Counted from the stretch's first letter, positions 8,313-17,290 are shown. The stretch: DNA of 64,000 nt from Spirochaetota bacterium (GCA_029552945.1 JAKPDD010000046.1:72366-136365); one strand, 5' to 3'. Numbers and translations: made by a program. The notes: generated from the sequence alone by a model not told the origin.

Positions 8313-8816
8313 ATGGCCAATAAAGATAAAGAGTTTGATAAGATATTTTGGGAAAATAAAGATTTTGTTTTTAATATAGCAAGAAAGTTTTTTGATGAAC
8401 AAACTGCTGAGGATATACTTCAGGAGGTTTTTATAATTATATATGTAAATTATAAAAAGTTTAGGGGTCAAAGTAATATAAGAGCATGGATTTACAGAAT
8501 TACAATTAATGAGGTTTATAAAAGGATAAAAAAGATTAAAAGAGAGAAAAAGTTTGAGGAAATTTATGATATTAAAAAAAGTGAGTGTTTTGATATAAGA
8601 GAGATTGTTGATATTGTTAAAAGTATGCCTGAAAAGAGAGCTAAAATAATTATTTTAAGAGGTATTGATAACCTTGACTTTAAGACAATTGGAGAGATTA
8701 TGAATATATCTTCTGAGTCTGCTAAAACTTTATATTCTCTTGGTGTAAAAGATATTCGTGAAAAATTAGGTATAGAAAAAACTAAGGGGGTTTTAAATGG
8801 AGAGGGATTGGAATAA
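8313..8816 (+). CDS. ECF-type RNA polymerase sigma factor
   Basis: 167 residues with the two sigma regions of an ECF factor. Region 2 (about 9-75) includes DILQEVF (34-40), FRGQSNIRAWIYRI and the DNA-melting helix; region 4 (about 104-152) has the PEKRAKIIILRGIDNLDFKT and ISSESAKTLYSLGVKDIRE helix-turn-helix. It directs core polymerase to a dedicated regulon in response to an envelope signal. It is followed, with a 20-base overlap, by a small single-TM protein and then by a Spy/CpxP-like periplasmic protein, an arrangement like that of metal-responsive ECF systems of the CnrYXH type. Confidence 0.93.
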   Translation: MANKDKEFDKIFWENKDFVFNIARKFFDEQTAEDILQEVFIIIYVNYKKFRGQSNIRAWIYRITINEVYKRIKKIKREKKFEEIYDIKKSECFDIREIVDIVKSMPEKRAKIIILRGIDNLDFKTIGEIMNISSESAKTLYSLGVKDIREKLGIEKTKGVLNGEGLE

Positions 8817-9060
8817 TATACTTATAAATATTAAAAAGAGGGGGAAAAGAAAAATATTTGTAAAAAATCTTTTAAAAAGTACTTTTATTTTGCTTTTTGC
8901 ATTTATTTTCTTATCTATTTTTGTTGATAGGACTAAAGATAATCTAGAAATATCTAGAAAAAGCAATATTCAAAATCAAAAAAATATTAATGAGTTAAAA
9001 ATTATTCTTATTACAAACTATATATATGATGATGATCTTGGTCTTTTTATTGATAAATAA
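8797..9060 (+). CDS. small single-pass membrane protein, candidate anti-sigma factor
   Basis: 87 residues. A basic N-terminal stretch (KKRGKRK at 13-19) precedes one hydrophobic helix (about 28-43), predicting a short cytoplasmic N terminus of about 25 residues and a periplasmic tail of about 44 residues. The ATG lies inside the sigma gene (20-base overlap), so the two are translationally coupled. No zinc anti-sigma (HxxxCxxC) motif is present. CnrY-type anti-sigma factors also have a very short cytoplasmic helix plus one TM segment, so this is the obvious anti-sigma candidate by position; sequence alone does not prove it. Confidence 0.6.
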   Translation: MERDWNNILINIKKRGKRKIFVKNLLKSTFILLFAFIFLSIFVDRTKDNLEISRKSNIQNQKNINELKIILITNYIYDDDLGLFIDK

Positions 9061-9082
9061 AAAATTATTAGGAGGTATAAAA

Positions 9083-9571
9083 ATGAAAAGAAAGATTATT
9101 CTTTCTTTGATGCTTTTAGCATCCTTTTCTTTTGGGATGGGCCCTGGTAATAGGCCTGGTATGGGAATGAGAGGAGAGCCTGGCTTTCCTTTTATTGATA
9201 GGTTTATACTTAAAGACATAGGTGTTGATGAGAATGTTATAAAAGAAATTCTTGATATGACAATAGAGATAAGGAAACAGATATTTGATCTCCAATCTGA
9301 GGTAAGGAAGAATCAGCTTGATCTTCAGCTTGAACTTGAAAAACCAAACTATGATAGAAAAAAGATTAATGATCTTATAAGAAGCATAGTTGACCTTAGG
9401 GCAAAGCAACAGTATATAATTGAATCAAGAAAGTTTAGAATACTTGAAAAACTTACACCAGAGCAGAGGAAAAAATTGTTTGAATACATAGAAAACAGGA
9501 GAAAATTATTTTGGGGCAGAGTAATGAAAGGAATAGAAAATACACCACCAACAGAAGAAAAGTCAGAGTAA
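9083..9571 (+). CDS. Spy/CpxP-like periplasmic protein (LTxxQ family)
   Basis: 162 residues from the ATG at 9083, chosen because a strong AGGAGG lies 9 bases upstream and a signal peptide (about 1-18) follows directly. The mature protein has a Gly/Met/Pro-rich start (GMGPGNRPGMGMRGEPG) and then long amphipathic helices with LTPEQRKKL (124-132), the LTxxQ motif of Spy, CpxP, ZraP and CnrX-type proteins. These act in the periplasm as chaperones or metal/stress sensors. Position after an ECF sigma factor and a one-TM protein suggests it is the sensor or an inhibitor. The methionines near the N terminus could bind metal, but this is inference. Confidence 0.75.
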   Translation: MKRKIILSLMLLASFSFGMGPGNRPGMGMRGEPGFPFIDRFILKDIGVDENVIKEILDMTIEIRKQIFDLQSEVRKNQLDLQLELEKPNYDRKKINDLIRSIVDLRAKQQYIIESRKFRILEKLTPEQRKKLFEYIENRRKLFWGRVMKGIENTPPTEEKSE

Positions 9572-9580
9572 TATTCTAAA

Positions 9581-9600
9581 AAAGGGGGATATTCCCCCCC
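9581..9600 (-). terminator. rho-independent terminator of the RND/outer-membrane operon
   Basis: Read on the minus strand, a G6A/TC5 hairpin with a 3-base loop is followed directly by six T. It lies 7 bases beyond the 3' end of the DUF1302-like gene. The same hairpin may also help to stop the convergent ECF operon, which ends 10 bases away, although on that strand no T-run follows. It is the only clear intrinsic terminator and one of the few G/C-rich spots between genes in the window. Confidence 0.85.
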
Positions 9601-9607
9601 TAAATTA

Positions 9608-10960
9608 TTAAAAGAGATGTTCTAGTTTTAAGTAGATAAAGTCTTTATTGTTATATTGACCTATGTATGTATCTTTTTCACCGAATAATATGTAAGAGCC
9701 TATTATAAGTTTTGTCTGTGGTCCTAATTTCATATGAAATGAAGGTGATAGAAGGCCATCTTTATTTGTAAAACTATAGTTTCCTTTGAGTTCTATTCTA
9801 TATCTTAGATTATCAAATTCATAATAAACTGTGTATATTCCACTGTGGTTGTATTCTTTTAATTTGGTACCGTATCGTGAAAGTAGGCCCTCTTCATAGT
9901 CTTTTATATAGTTAAGGTTATATTGCAGGTTTATATATAGATTTGGTATCAGAAAGTCTGTTTTATCAATACCCAAAGTTAAGTCTAAATACTCTTTTTC
10001 TATATTGTTAATTACTTTTTTAAATAGCATTCCTTTTGTAAAATAGGCTACCTCACCTCTTACTACAAATGAGCCCAGTACTCTCTCAAAGTCAAAACCA
10101 ATAAACTCTATTCTGTTTAAAAATAGTTCTATTTTTTTTTCGGATAAATTAAATTCTGTAAATGGTGTCGGATCATATCCTCTGTAATATGATAATGATA
10201 TATCTGTATTGAATAGATTGAAATATAGCTTTCCTGCAAAGTCACTATCTGAAATTCTATCTTTTACTTTAATTTTCTCTATTGTTGTTAATGGATCTGA
10301 TTCCTTAATTTCTTTAATTATTGGAGATAGAAATGGAGAGTTTTCCTCTATAGGTAATAAGCTTTCTTTATGAATGGGGAAGAAGAATCCTTCTAACTTT
10401 AGGCTTTTATAACCTATTGAACCTTTTAATGCTATTCTTCCAAGTTTTCTATCATTTCTTTCTTCAAGTATAAGCAGCCTTAAGTCTTGTGGGCTTAATA
10501 TATCTGTTGGCCTTATTTCATCAGCTTTTCCCCAGTTTATTATTTGCTGACCTATTCTAAGATTAAGTTCAATTTGTGAGATAAATTTTGAGTAGTCTAT
10601 ATATGCTTCAACAAGATCTCCCCTAATATCTTCACCTTTTCTATTATCAGTATCAAGTGAAAAGTGGTTTATATTTCCTTTAATGTAAAAAAATAGGTCA
10701 CCGTAATTATCAGTAAACTCTATAGTGATTTTTGTTTTTTCGGCTAGATTCCCATTATCTGGAAAAGAGAGTAAGTAGGAGTTTATCTTCCCCTGTATCT
10801 TTTTACTATTTTGGGTCTGATATTGCTCTGTTGTTTTATTACTTTCCTGTTGATCTTTATAATCAACATCAACTTTAAATTCATCAAACTCATCTTCTCC
10901 CATTAAATTAAAGGGTAAAAGTAGTACAGAAAATATAAGAACTATTATTGTTCTTTTCAT
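9608..10960 (-). CDS. DUF1302-like outer-membrane beta-barrel protein of the RND exporter operon
   Basis: 450 residues with a signal peptide (about 1-21) and a barrel-like body of alternating hydrophobic and aromatic strands. The stretch LRIGQQIINWGKADEIRPTD, followed by ILSPQDLR, is the hallmark of DUF1302-type outer-membrane proteins. In other bacteria such proteins are encoded beside MMPL/RND exporters and LolA-like or DUF1329 proteins, and are thought to form the outer-membrane part of lipid or hydrophobic-compound export. It starts 12 bases after the LolA-like gene, with AAGGA upstream of its ATG. The last gene of the tetR-linked operon, it ends at a strong terminator. Confidence 0.75.
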   Translation of the reverse strand: MKRTIIVLIFSVLLLPFNLMGEDEFDEFKVDVDYKDQQESNKTTEQYQTQNSKKIQGKINSYLLSFPDNGNLAEKTKITIEFTDNYGDLFFYIKGNINHFSLDTDNRKGEDIRGDLVEAYIDYSKFISQIELNLRIGQQIINWGKADEIRPTDILSPQDLRLLILEERNDRKLGRIALKGSIGYKSLKLEGFFFPIHKESLLPIEENSPFLSPIIKEIKESDPLTTIEKIKVKDRISDSDFAGKLYFNLFNTDISLSYYRGYDPTPFTEFNLSEKKIELFLNRIEFIGFDFERVLGSFVVRGEVAYFTKGMLFKKVINNIEKEYLDLTLGIDKTDFLIPNLYINLQYNLNYIKDYEEGLLSRYGTKLKEYNHSGIYTVYYEFDNLRYRIELKGNYSFTNKDGLLSPSFHMKLGPQTKLIIGSYILFGEKDTYIGQYNNKDFIYLKLEHLF

Positions 10961-10972
10961 ATTTTTATCCTT

Positions 10973-11755
10973 TTACCATGGTTTATGTATGTTTTGAGGA
11001 TTAAACATAGTAGGATTTATATTTGGGTCTACAATAACATTTTTTACAACCATTTTTGTCTCTCTTTTTGTTTCAAGGTCTTTTGCATTTACAAAGTATG
11101 GCATATATATACCTTTTTTTATCTCTTTTACATTTGCTGATATACCTATTCTAACTGGTTTACCATCTTTTCCAAAAGACTGATATCTTACCGGAAGAAG
11201 TGTTGCCTTGTCTATCCACATTTTTATTTTTGGGAATTTTGCGTTTTTGTCTTTTGATGTTGCTTCAATTACATAACATTGAAAAGTCTCGTTACCATTT
11301 TTTACTTCCTGGTCTGGAAGTCTGTTGTAGTTATAATCATCTATTTTTCTTCCACCAAGGTCCTCGTTTGTAAAAACTGTATCTTCAAAATCATTTTGTT
11401 TTTCTGAACTTGCTATCTGTCTTGGTCTACCCACATTTGGTATATATATATACTGAATATTGTCTTTATCACCAGGCTGTTCTAAAGATAAAAATGTTAC
11501 ATCTCTTTTTAAACCAGATGTAAACCTGAATAGAACTTTATCCAGGTTATTTTCTCTGAGTGTTCTGATCCCTATACTTCTTGTTTCTATCTCTTTGCCA
11601 TTTTCAATTACAGTAAGTTCAGCTTCAACTATTCTACTTTTAGATTTGTTTGCATCTTTTGCCATCTCAGCGATCTGTCTACCAGTATAGTTATCATTTG
11701 CAATCAGCCCTATTGGTAATAAAAGGGCTAAAATTATTTTTTTTGCTTTTTTCAT
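10973..11755 (-). CDS. LolA-like outer-membrane lipoprotein-sorting protein (TP0789-type)
   Basis: 260 residues with a signal peptide (about 1-19). The body is a LolA/LppX-like lipid-binding fold: TGRQIAEMAKDANK, strands with YIYIPNVGRPRQI, FTNEDLGG, and a C-terminal PTMFNPQNI. This family is known next to MMPL exporters, where it probably shuttles a lipid or lipoprotein across the periplasm. Its ATG overlaps the stop of the exporter gene by 4 bases and lies just after AGGAGG in the exporter tail, so the two are coupled. It is distinct from the second LolA homologue at 23208, which is closer to the general lipoprotein carrier. Confidence 0.85.
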   Translation of the reverse strand: MKKAKKIILALLLPIGLIANDNYTGRQIAEMAKDANKSKSRIVEAELTVIENGKEIETRSIGIRTLRENNLDKVLFRFTSGLKRDVTFLSLEQPGDKDNIQYIYIPNVGRPRQIASSEKQNDFEDTVFTNEDLGGRKIDDYNYNRLPDQEVKNGNETFQCYVIEATSKDKNAKFPKIKMWIDKATLLPVRYQSFGKDGKPVRIGISANVKEIKKGIYMPYFVNAKDLETKRETKMVVKNVIVDPNINPTMFNPQNIHKPW

Positions 11756-14655
11756 TTTTCTCCTCCTAATATTTTTTTATCTATATTAAAAGTGCCTAAT
11801 AATACTGGCACCAGTGTTAAAGCAAGAAAGCTTGTTGTAATCATTGTCAATGCTATTATCCATCCTACATTTATAAGAGGTTTGAAGCTTGAAAAGCATA
11901 ATACGAGAAAGCCTGCTGCAACTGATATTGCGTTTATTAAAATTGCTTTACCATTTCTTAAACTTGTATTTATTATAGCTTTTTCTTTATCTTCACCTTT
12001 TTTTCTTAGAATAGTATACCCGTTAAGAAAGTGGATAGTATAATCAACCCCTGTACCAATTGCTATGTTTGAAATTATTGCAGTGGCGACATCGAGGTGA
12101 ACATTGAATATTGCCATTATTGCAAAATTGAATATTATTGCTACTATAAGTGGCAGTATTGATATAGATCCTATAAATATTGACTTAAACATTATAGCAA
12201 CAAGTATTGCAACCATTATTGCAGATGAGATAATACTCCATACTTGTCCATTTACTATAAGGTTATTTACCTCAAGATATAGTGGATTTACACCTGAAAA
12301 ACCAATATTATGTCTAAGTGTTTTTACTCTTTCTCTGATTTTTTCTGTAACATTTTTAGTTGCTATTGTGCTACCAGTTTTAAGTATTACTGATATTTTT
12401 AACATTTGTTTTTCTGAGTCCACAATAAGTCTTGTGTCTTCTCTGTCATACTGATCTATATAACTTAATATTATAGATTTTAGCTTATCTTTTTTAGTGT
12501 TTTCATCAAGGCTAATTAATTTTCCATTTTCATCAAATATTTCATCAGGAATTTTGTAGAATTCTTTTTTTCCATAATTCATTGTTTCATGCATTTTCTT
12601 TATAAAGTCAACTATTGATGTTACTTTACCAACGTTTTCATAACCCTCTATAGTTTCCTGAATTTTTTCAACCTCTTTAAGTAGGTCAACATCAAGTATG
12701 CCGTTCTGTTTATTGGTGTCTATTATTATATTTAGTGTCGAAGTCCCAGCAAAGTTTTCTCTTATAAACTTATCATCCTGATATATTTTTGTATCTTTTT
12801 TAAAATAATCAATTACATTTATTTCAACCTTTATAAAGTATGCACCAATAAAAGACACTATTATAAGTATAGTATAAACTAATATTATTTTTTTTCTCTT
12901 TTTAAAGAAAAATTCTGATAATTTTCTAAGGAAAGTTGTTGTTTTATCAATTTCTTTTTCAAGGTCATCTTCTGACCTAATATTCATCTCTTTTATTTTT
13001 TTTGGCAATCTACCAATTCTTAATAGTGCGGGAATAAGGATCATTGAGATTAAGAGTGCGTATAGCACACCTAAGGCTGCAAATATACCAAAGTCTCTAA
13101 GTGGAATAACAGAGTTTGTTGATAATGTAGCAAAACCTGCAAATGTTGTTAAACCAGCCATTATTACACCCATACCAAAGTCTTTTATAGTTTTCTTTAG
13201 TGCTTCTTCCTTATCCATGCCAAGTGCTCTATCTTCATAATAGTGATGTATGATATGAATCCCATATGCAGAACCTATTGCAACAAGTAATACTGGTAAT
13301 GCAGTTGAGACAATTGAAATTGATTTTCCCAGTATTGCTATTGTTCCAAGTGTCCATATTGTTGAAAGAACAACTGTGATTAAAGGAAGTATAACACCTC
13401 TTATATGCATGAATGAAAGATAAAGAAATATTATCAAGACTAACAGAACTATTGGGAAAAGTATAACAAGGTCTTTTAGCATAAAGTTTCCCATAGTTGT
13501 TATTATTACAGGCTCACCTGCTATATAGTATTTTATATTTTTATTGTCTTTTAATAACTCTTTTATTTCTCTTTCAACATACTGTATTACCTTTTCCCTC
13601 TCTTCTTTTAGTAACTGCGGATAAAGCTCAATTGTTATCAGTGTTGAGTTTGGATTTTTATTGCTGTAAAGGCTATCTTTATATAATTCCCAGGACTTCA
13701 GTCTTTCTTCTATTAAAAAGAGTGTTTTATCAGGATTTTCTGATAGTTTTTCAAAGTCAACAAGGTTGGATACTCTTATAAGTTTCTCACTTTTTATTAT
13801 AGTGTCCACAAGCTCTGTTATTTCTTTTTCATTTAATGACTTTAATATTTTTATCTCTTCTTCTGTAAGATTAAAATATTCTTTTATATTGTCAATTTTG
13901 CTTTTGATAAAATCAACTACTTTTTCTTTATCTGTGATACCTTTCTCAAGCATGTAGTTTGATAGCTCAACACCTTTTTTTTCATTAACCCCTATTTTAC
14001 TATAAAATCTTGTTATTTTTTCAGTTTCTGTAAACTCGGAAAATACTGCGTCAACATTTGTAAGTGATGTTACCTTTCTTATTCTTTTTTTATATTTGTT
14101 GTTTTCATCAGTATATGAGTTTAAGATACTAAATATTTGTTTTATTCTCTTACTATCATTTTTTATTTTTTCTATTTTGCTAAAGTCTCCACTATAATAC
14201 ATTGAAACTTCACTTTCTATGATTAAGTTTTTAAGCTCTTCTGGTGTTTGAAACTCAAATGATTTTTCATTAAGAAACTGAATAAATCCATCTCTTTCTT
14301 CATCTGTAAGATCATATAATATCTTATAAAGGCTCTCTTTCTCTATTTTGGAATCAATTTTTTCAATTGTTTTTGTAATATTATCAATAAGTTTTATACT
14401 TTCAATATTAAAGATACCATTACTATTTTCTATGGCTATTGCTATACCACCTGTTTCACCTAATATTTGAGATGTTTTTTCATCATATACTTTTACTGGA
14501 TTATCTTTTGGGATCATTGTTGTGACATCATTATCTATATTTGTCTTTATTATTGTAAAATAACTGAATAACAGTGTAAGTATTCCAAAGGTAAATACAA
14601 TTATAACTGGATGTTTTGCAAGTTTTGCTTCAAGTTCTGACAAGCTTATTTTCAT
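11752..14655 (-). CDS. RND superfamily (MMPL/SSD-type) exporter
   Basis: 967 residues with the RND layout: one TM helix near the N terminus (about 17-36), a large periplasmic loop, a block of five or six TM helices (about 395-545), a cytoplasmic loop, another TM helix (about 585-610), a second periplasmic loop and a C-terminal TM block (about 790-950). The TM blocks contain GSAYGIHIIHHYYED and GTGVDYTIHFLNGY, typical of MMPL/SSD transporters. It uses the proton gradient to move lipids or hydrophobic compounds. GGAGG precedes the ATG. A TetR-type regulator lies just upstream on the same strand, and a periplasmic carrier and an outer-membrane protein follow. Confidence 0.92.
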   Translation of the reverse strand: MKISLSELEAKLAKHPVIIVFTFGILTLLFSYFTIIKTNIDNDVTTMIPKDNPVKVYDEKTSQILGETGGIAIAIENSNGIFNIESIKLIDNITKTIEKIDSKIEKESLYKILYDLTDEERDGFIQFLNEKSFEFQTPEELKNLIIESEVSMYYSGDFSKIEKIKNDSKRIKQIFSILNSYTDENNKYKKRIRKVTSLTNVDAVFSEFTETEKITRFYSKIGVNEKKGVELSNYMLEKGITDKEKVVDFIKSKIDNIKEYFNLTEEEIKILKSLNEKEITELVDTIIKSEKLIRVSNLVDFEKLSENPDKTLFLIEERLKSWELYKDSLYSNKNPNSTLITIELYPQLLKEEREKVIQYVEREIKELLKDNKNIKYYIAGEPVIITTMGNFMLKDLVILFPIVLLVLIIFLYLSFMHIRGVILPLITVVLSTIWTLGTIAILGKSISIVSTALPVLLVAIGSAYGIHIIHHYYEDRALGMDKEEALKKTIKDFGMGVIMAGLTTFAGFATLSTNSVIPLRDFGIFAALGVLYALLISMILIPALLRIGRLPKKIKEMNIRSEDDLEKEIDKTTTFLRKLSEFFFKKRKKIILVYTILIIVSFIGAYFIKVEINVIDYFKKDTKIYQDDKFIRENFAGTSTLNIIIDTNKQNGILDVDLLKEVEKIQETIEGYENVGKVTSIVDFIKKMHETMNYGKKEFYKIPDEIFDENGKLISLDENTKKDKLKSIILSYIDQYDREDTRLIVDSEKQMLKISVILKTGSTIATKNVTEKIRERVKTLRHNIGFSGVNPLYLEVNNLIVNGQVWSIISSAIMVAILVAIMFKSIFIGSISILPLIVAIIFNFAIMAIFNVHLDVATAIISNIAIGTGVDYTIHFLNGYTILRKKGEDKEKAIINTSLRNGKAILINAISVAAGFLVLCFSSFKPLINVGWIIALTMITTSFLALTLVPVLLGTFNIDKKILGGEK

Positions 14656-14670
14656 TTTTAACCTCCAATT

Positions 14671-14708
14671 TTATACTTTAGGTTTTAAAATTAAACTAAT
14701 CAGTATAA
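14671..14708. promoter_or_regulatory. possible operator in front of the RND operon
   Basis: TTATACT (14671-14677) and AGTATAA (14702-14708) form an inverted heptamer pair 24 bases apart, with ACTAATCAGT (14695-14704) beside the right half. The same heptamer pair, more tightly spaced, occurs in front of the tetR gene at 15482-15511. Sharing between a regulator and the operon next to it is what one expects of a TetR operator, but the words are AT-rich and short. Confidence 0.25.
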
Positions 14709-14859
14709 AAATATAACAATTAAAATTTATGTTTCAAAATTTTTTTTAAAAATTTTTTAATATATTTTTAAAAACTTTTATAAATTGATTTTTAAAAAGA
14801 GATAATCTATAAAAATCTTATAAAAGATGAAACTTATTAATTGTTAAGCAAGTATTGAA

Positions 14860-15474
14860 CTATTTAATTTTTCTTAAAATATAAGGAATAAACTCTTTAT
14901 ATATCATCCTGCTTATGTATTTTATTGAATCTTTGTTCTGGTTATTTAATGTAACATTTAATATATGAAGGTAACCACTTCCCACCATACTTATTACAAG
15001 GTGCTCTTTCTCTTTTTCACTCATGTTAAAGCCTTCAAATATATTTTTTAAAACACTTATAAGTTCTAGCAAGCTCTCTTTTAATATTGAGATTGTATCT
15101 GTTTCTATTGTTCCAACATTCCCGTAAAATATAAAATGTATTATGTATGGTTCTTTTTCTATGTATGAAAATATATTATATATTATTTTCTTTATTTTTC
15201 TTATCCTATCCTTTATATCTAATTTTAATATTTTTTTTATTTCGGACTCTATTTTGTGTATTAGTTTTTTCTTTGAGTGTTTAAGTGTTTCAATAAATAG
15301 TGCCTCTTTATTTGTAAAATACTGATAAAATGTTGCTTTTGAAAGCAGGGCTTTATCTACTATATTATCTATTGTTGTGTTTCTATATCCCTGTTCTTTG
15401 AATAAAATTTTAGCAATATTTATTATATTTTCTCTTATTTTTTTTGCTTTAAGTTCTTTTTTACTAATTTTCAT
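14860..15474 (-). CDS. TetR/AcrR family transcriptional regulator
   Basis: 204 residues. The N-terminal TetR helix-turn-helix spans about 12-62 (ENIINIAKILFKEQGYRNTT, then IVDKALLSKATFYQYFTNKE), and the rest is the all-helical ligand domain. Such repressors usually sense a hydrophobic compound and control a neighbouring exporter. It lies 204 bases upstream of the RND operon on the same strand. An imperfect inverted repeat immediately upstream of its start is a candidate autoregulatory site. The 204-base gap to the exporter contains no other gene that I can see. Confidence 0.92.
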   Translation of the reverse strand: MKISKKELKAKKIRENIINIAKILFKEQGYRNTTIDNIVDKALLSKATFYQYFTNKEALFIETLKHSKKKLIHKIESEIKKILKLDIKDRIRKIKKIIYNIFSYIEKEPYIIHFIFYGNVGTIETDTISILKESLLELISVLKNIFEGFNMSEKEKEHLVISMVGSGYLHILNVTLNNQNKDSIKYISRMIYKEFIPYILRKIK

Positions 15475-15481
15475 TTTTTTT

Positions 15482-15511
15482 AACTCTAGTATGTATTTAT
15501 ACTTATGAGTT
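15482..15511. promoter_or_regulatory. inverted repeat upstream of tetR, candidate operator
   Basis: AACTC (15482-15486) pairs with GAGTT (15507-15511), and inside them AGTAT (15488-15492) pairs with TTATACT (15497-15503). The 30-base imperfect palindrome ends 7 bases upstream of the tetR start, the usual place for an autoregulatory TetR operator. Confidence 0.35.
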
Positions 15512-15546
15512 TAAATTTAATATTATAAATTATCAAATAAAAAATA

Positions 15547-15575
15547 TTGATTATTTTTTCATTTTATTTTATAAT
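15547..15575 (+). promoter_or_regulatory. sigma-70 type promoter of cdsA-purU
   Basis: TTGATT (15547-15552), a 17-base spacer and a perfect TATAAT (15570-15575) lie 35 bases upstream of the cdsA ATG. It is the best consensus promoter I found in the window. AAGGA follows at a proper distance before the ATG. Confidence 0.7.
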
Positions 15576-15609
15576 TAAATAGCATAAAATAGTTTTTAAG
15601 GAAAATATT

Positions 15610-16389
15610 ATGAGTGAAACACTAAAGAGAATAGTTATGACAATACTTTTTTTGCCTGTTTTATATTTTTCATTTGTTGAAGATAAAAGTATTATTTTTT
15701 CATTTTTAGTATCTATTATTTCTATTATTGGCTCTGTAGAATTATATCTTATTTTTAAAAATAAAGATTATAAAATAAACCTATGGTTTTTAATACCAGC
15801 TATTATTGTTATAGATTATTTTTTTTATAAAAGAAATTTTGAGTCTCTTATAATTGTTTTTCTTATTTTATTTATTATTGAGGTATTTCTTCTTGTTTTT
15901 AAAAAAGACTTTTTAAACTCTTTGATTGTTTTATCTTTAACTATTTTTTCATTAATTTACGTAGGTGTTATGCCAGCTTCTCTTATTATTGTGAGGCAGG
16001 TTTCTTATCAGTTACTTATAACATTAATATCTTTTACATGGTTTTGTGATATTGGTGCATACTTTATTGGTAAATATTTTGGTAAAAATAAACTTGGTCT
16101 TCCTATAAGTCCTCATAAAACTATAGAGGGTTTTATAGGTGGAGTTATAACATCTATTATTTTTGGTATATTAACAGCTTATATTTTTAATGTTGAACTT
16201 AAGTTTTATTTCTTTTTTATACCTTTTCTTACAATAATTGGTGATCTTTTTGAGAGTCTTATAAAACGTGCATTTTCAGTTAAAGATTCAAGTCATTTAA
16301 TACCAGGTCATGGTGGTATACTTGATGCTTTTGATTCACTTATATTTACAGGTTCTATTATTTTTATAATAACTTTGATAAAAGTATAA
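15610..16389 (+). CDS. cdsA: phosphatidate cytidylyltransferase
   Basis: Makes CDP-diacylglycerol from phosphatidate and CTP at the inner membrane, feeding phospholipid synthesis including PgsA at 26170. 259 residues with about eight hydrophobic segments. The family signature is at the C-terminal end: SPHKTIEGFIGG, then GDLFESLIKRAFSVKDSSHL and PGHGGILDAFDSL, containing the metal-binding aspartates. It lies behind a consensus promoter; purU follows after 10 bases. A second, more divergent CTP-transferase-like protein is at 48884. Confidence 0.96.
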   Translation: MSETLKRIVMTILFLPVLYFSFVEDKSIIFSFLVSIISIIGSVELYLIFKNKDYKINLWFLIPAIIVIDYFFYKRNFESLIIVFLILFIIEVFLLVFKKDFLNSLIVLSLTIFSLIYVGVMPASLIIVRQVSYQLLITLISFTWFCDIGAYFIGKYFGKNKLGLPISPHKTIEGFIGGVITSIIFGILTAYIFNVELKFYFFFIPFLTIIGDLFESLIKRAFSVKDSSHLIPGHGGILDAFDSLIFTGSIIFIITLIKV

Positions 16390-16399
16390 GGACTTTTAA

Positions 16400-17251
16400 A
16401 TGGATAAAAATATTGCAATTATTACTGTTGTTGGGCAGGATAAAAAGGGTGTTATTGCAAAAGTTACAAATTATCTTTTTAAAAATAGTATAAATATTGA
16501 GGATATTGAACAAAAAGTAATAAAAAACCTTTTTCAAATGATAATGAAGGTTGATATATCTGATATTACAATAAGTAGGGAACAGCTAAAAGATGGGCTT
16601 TTAAAAATAGGTAAAGAACTTAATATGGACATAAAGATAGAGTTTTATTCGAAAAAAGATAAACCAAATGTTCTTATTATGGTTAGTAAAGAGGACCATT
16701 GTTTAGAAGCTATAATTTCCAATATGAAGAGTAATAACATAGAGATTAATATTCCGCTTATTATAGGGAGTAGTTCTGACTTAAAGTATATAGCAGATAG
16801 AGAAAATATATCTTTTTATGTTTTTGATAATCCGGATAGGCAAAAAAATGAGATTGCAATGCTCGAGTTTTTAAAAAACTTTGATATTGATCTTATAGTA
16901 CTTGCTCGTTATATGAGAATATTATCACCTGACTTTGTTTGGAGATATGAACATAGAATAATAAATATTCATCCATCTCTTTTGCCATCTTTTCCTGGTG
17001 CTCAAGCATATAGACAGGCGTATGAAAAGGGAGTAAGATATGTTGGTGCAACAGCTCACTTTGTTACTATGGATCTTGATCAGGGCCCAATAATAGAACA
17101 GGTTGCATTGAGGATTAATCCAAGAATGAATCTTGATCAAGTAAAAAAACTTGGAAAAGAGGCTGAAGTTAAGGCACTTATCAGGGCAATAAAGATGTTT
17201 TTACAGGATAACATTGTTGTTTATTGGAACAAGGTTTATTTTAAAGATTAA
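16400..17251 (+). CDS. purU: formyltetrahydrofolate deformylase
   Basis: Hydrolyses 10-formyl-THF to formate and THF, balancing one-carbon pools for purine synthesis. 283 residues: an N-terminal ACT domain (about 1-82, IITVVGQDKKGVIAKVTNYL) and a C-terminal formyltransferase fold (about 88-283). Asn189, His191 (NIHPSLLPSFPGAQAYRQAY) and Asp227 (DLDQGPIIEQ) form the catalytic triad. The ACT domain and the length distinguish it from PurN; in well-studied members the ACT part mediates control by glycine and methionine. Cotranscribed with cdsA. Confidence 0.95.
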   Translation: MDKNIAIITVVGQDKKGVIAKVTNYLFKNSINIEDIEQKVIKNLFQMIMKVDISDITISREQLKDGLLKIGKELNMDIKIEFYSKKDKPNVLIMVSKEDHCLEAIISNMKSNNIEINIPLIIGSSSDLKYIADRENISFYVFDNPDRQKNEIAMLEFLKNFDIDLIVLARYMRILSPDFVWRYEHRIINIHPSLLPSFPGAQAYRQAYEKGVRYVGATAHFVTMDLDQGPIIEQVALRINPRMNLDQVKKLGKEAEVKALIRAIKMFLQDNIVVYWNKVYFKD

Positions 17252-17290
17252 AAGTATTGATTAATTCTTTATTAAAAAAATTTATTTTTT

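Noticed and set aside
14840-14860. GTTAAGCAAGTATT shared with the minus strand near 41840-41855
   Set aside because: With this base composition many 14-base matches are expected by chance in 64 kb.
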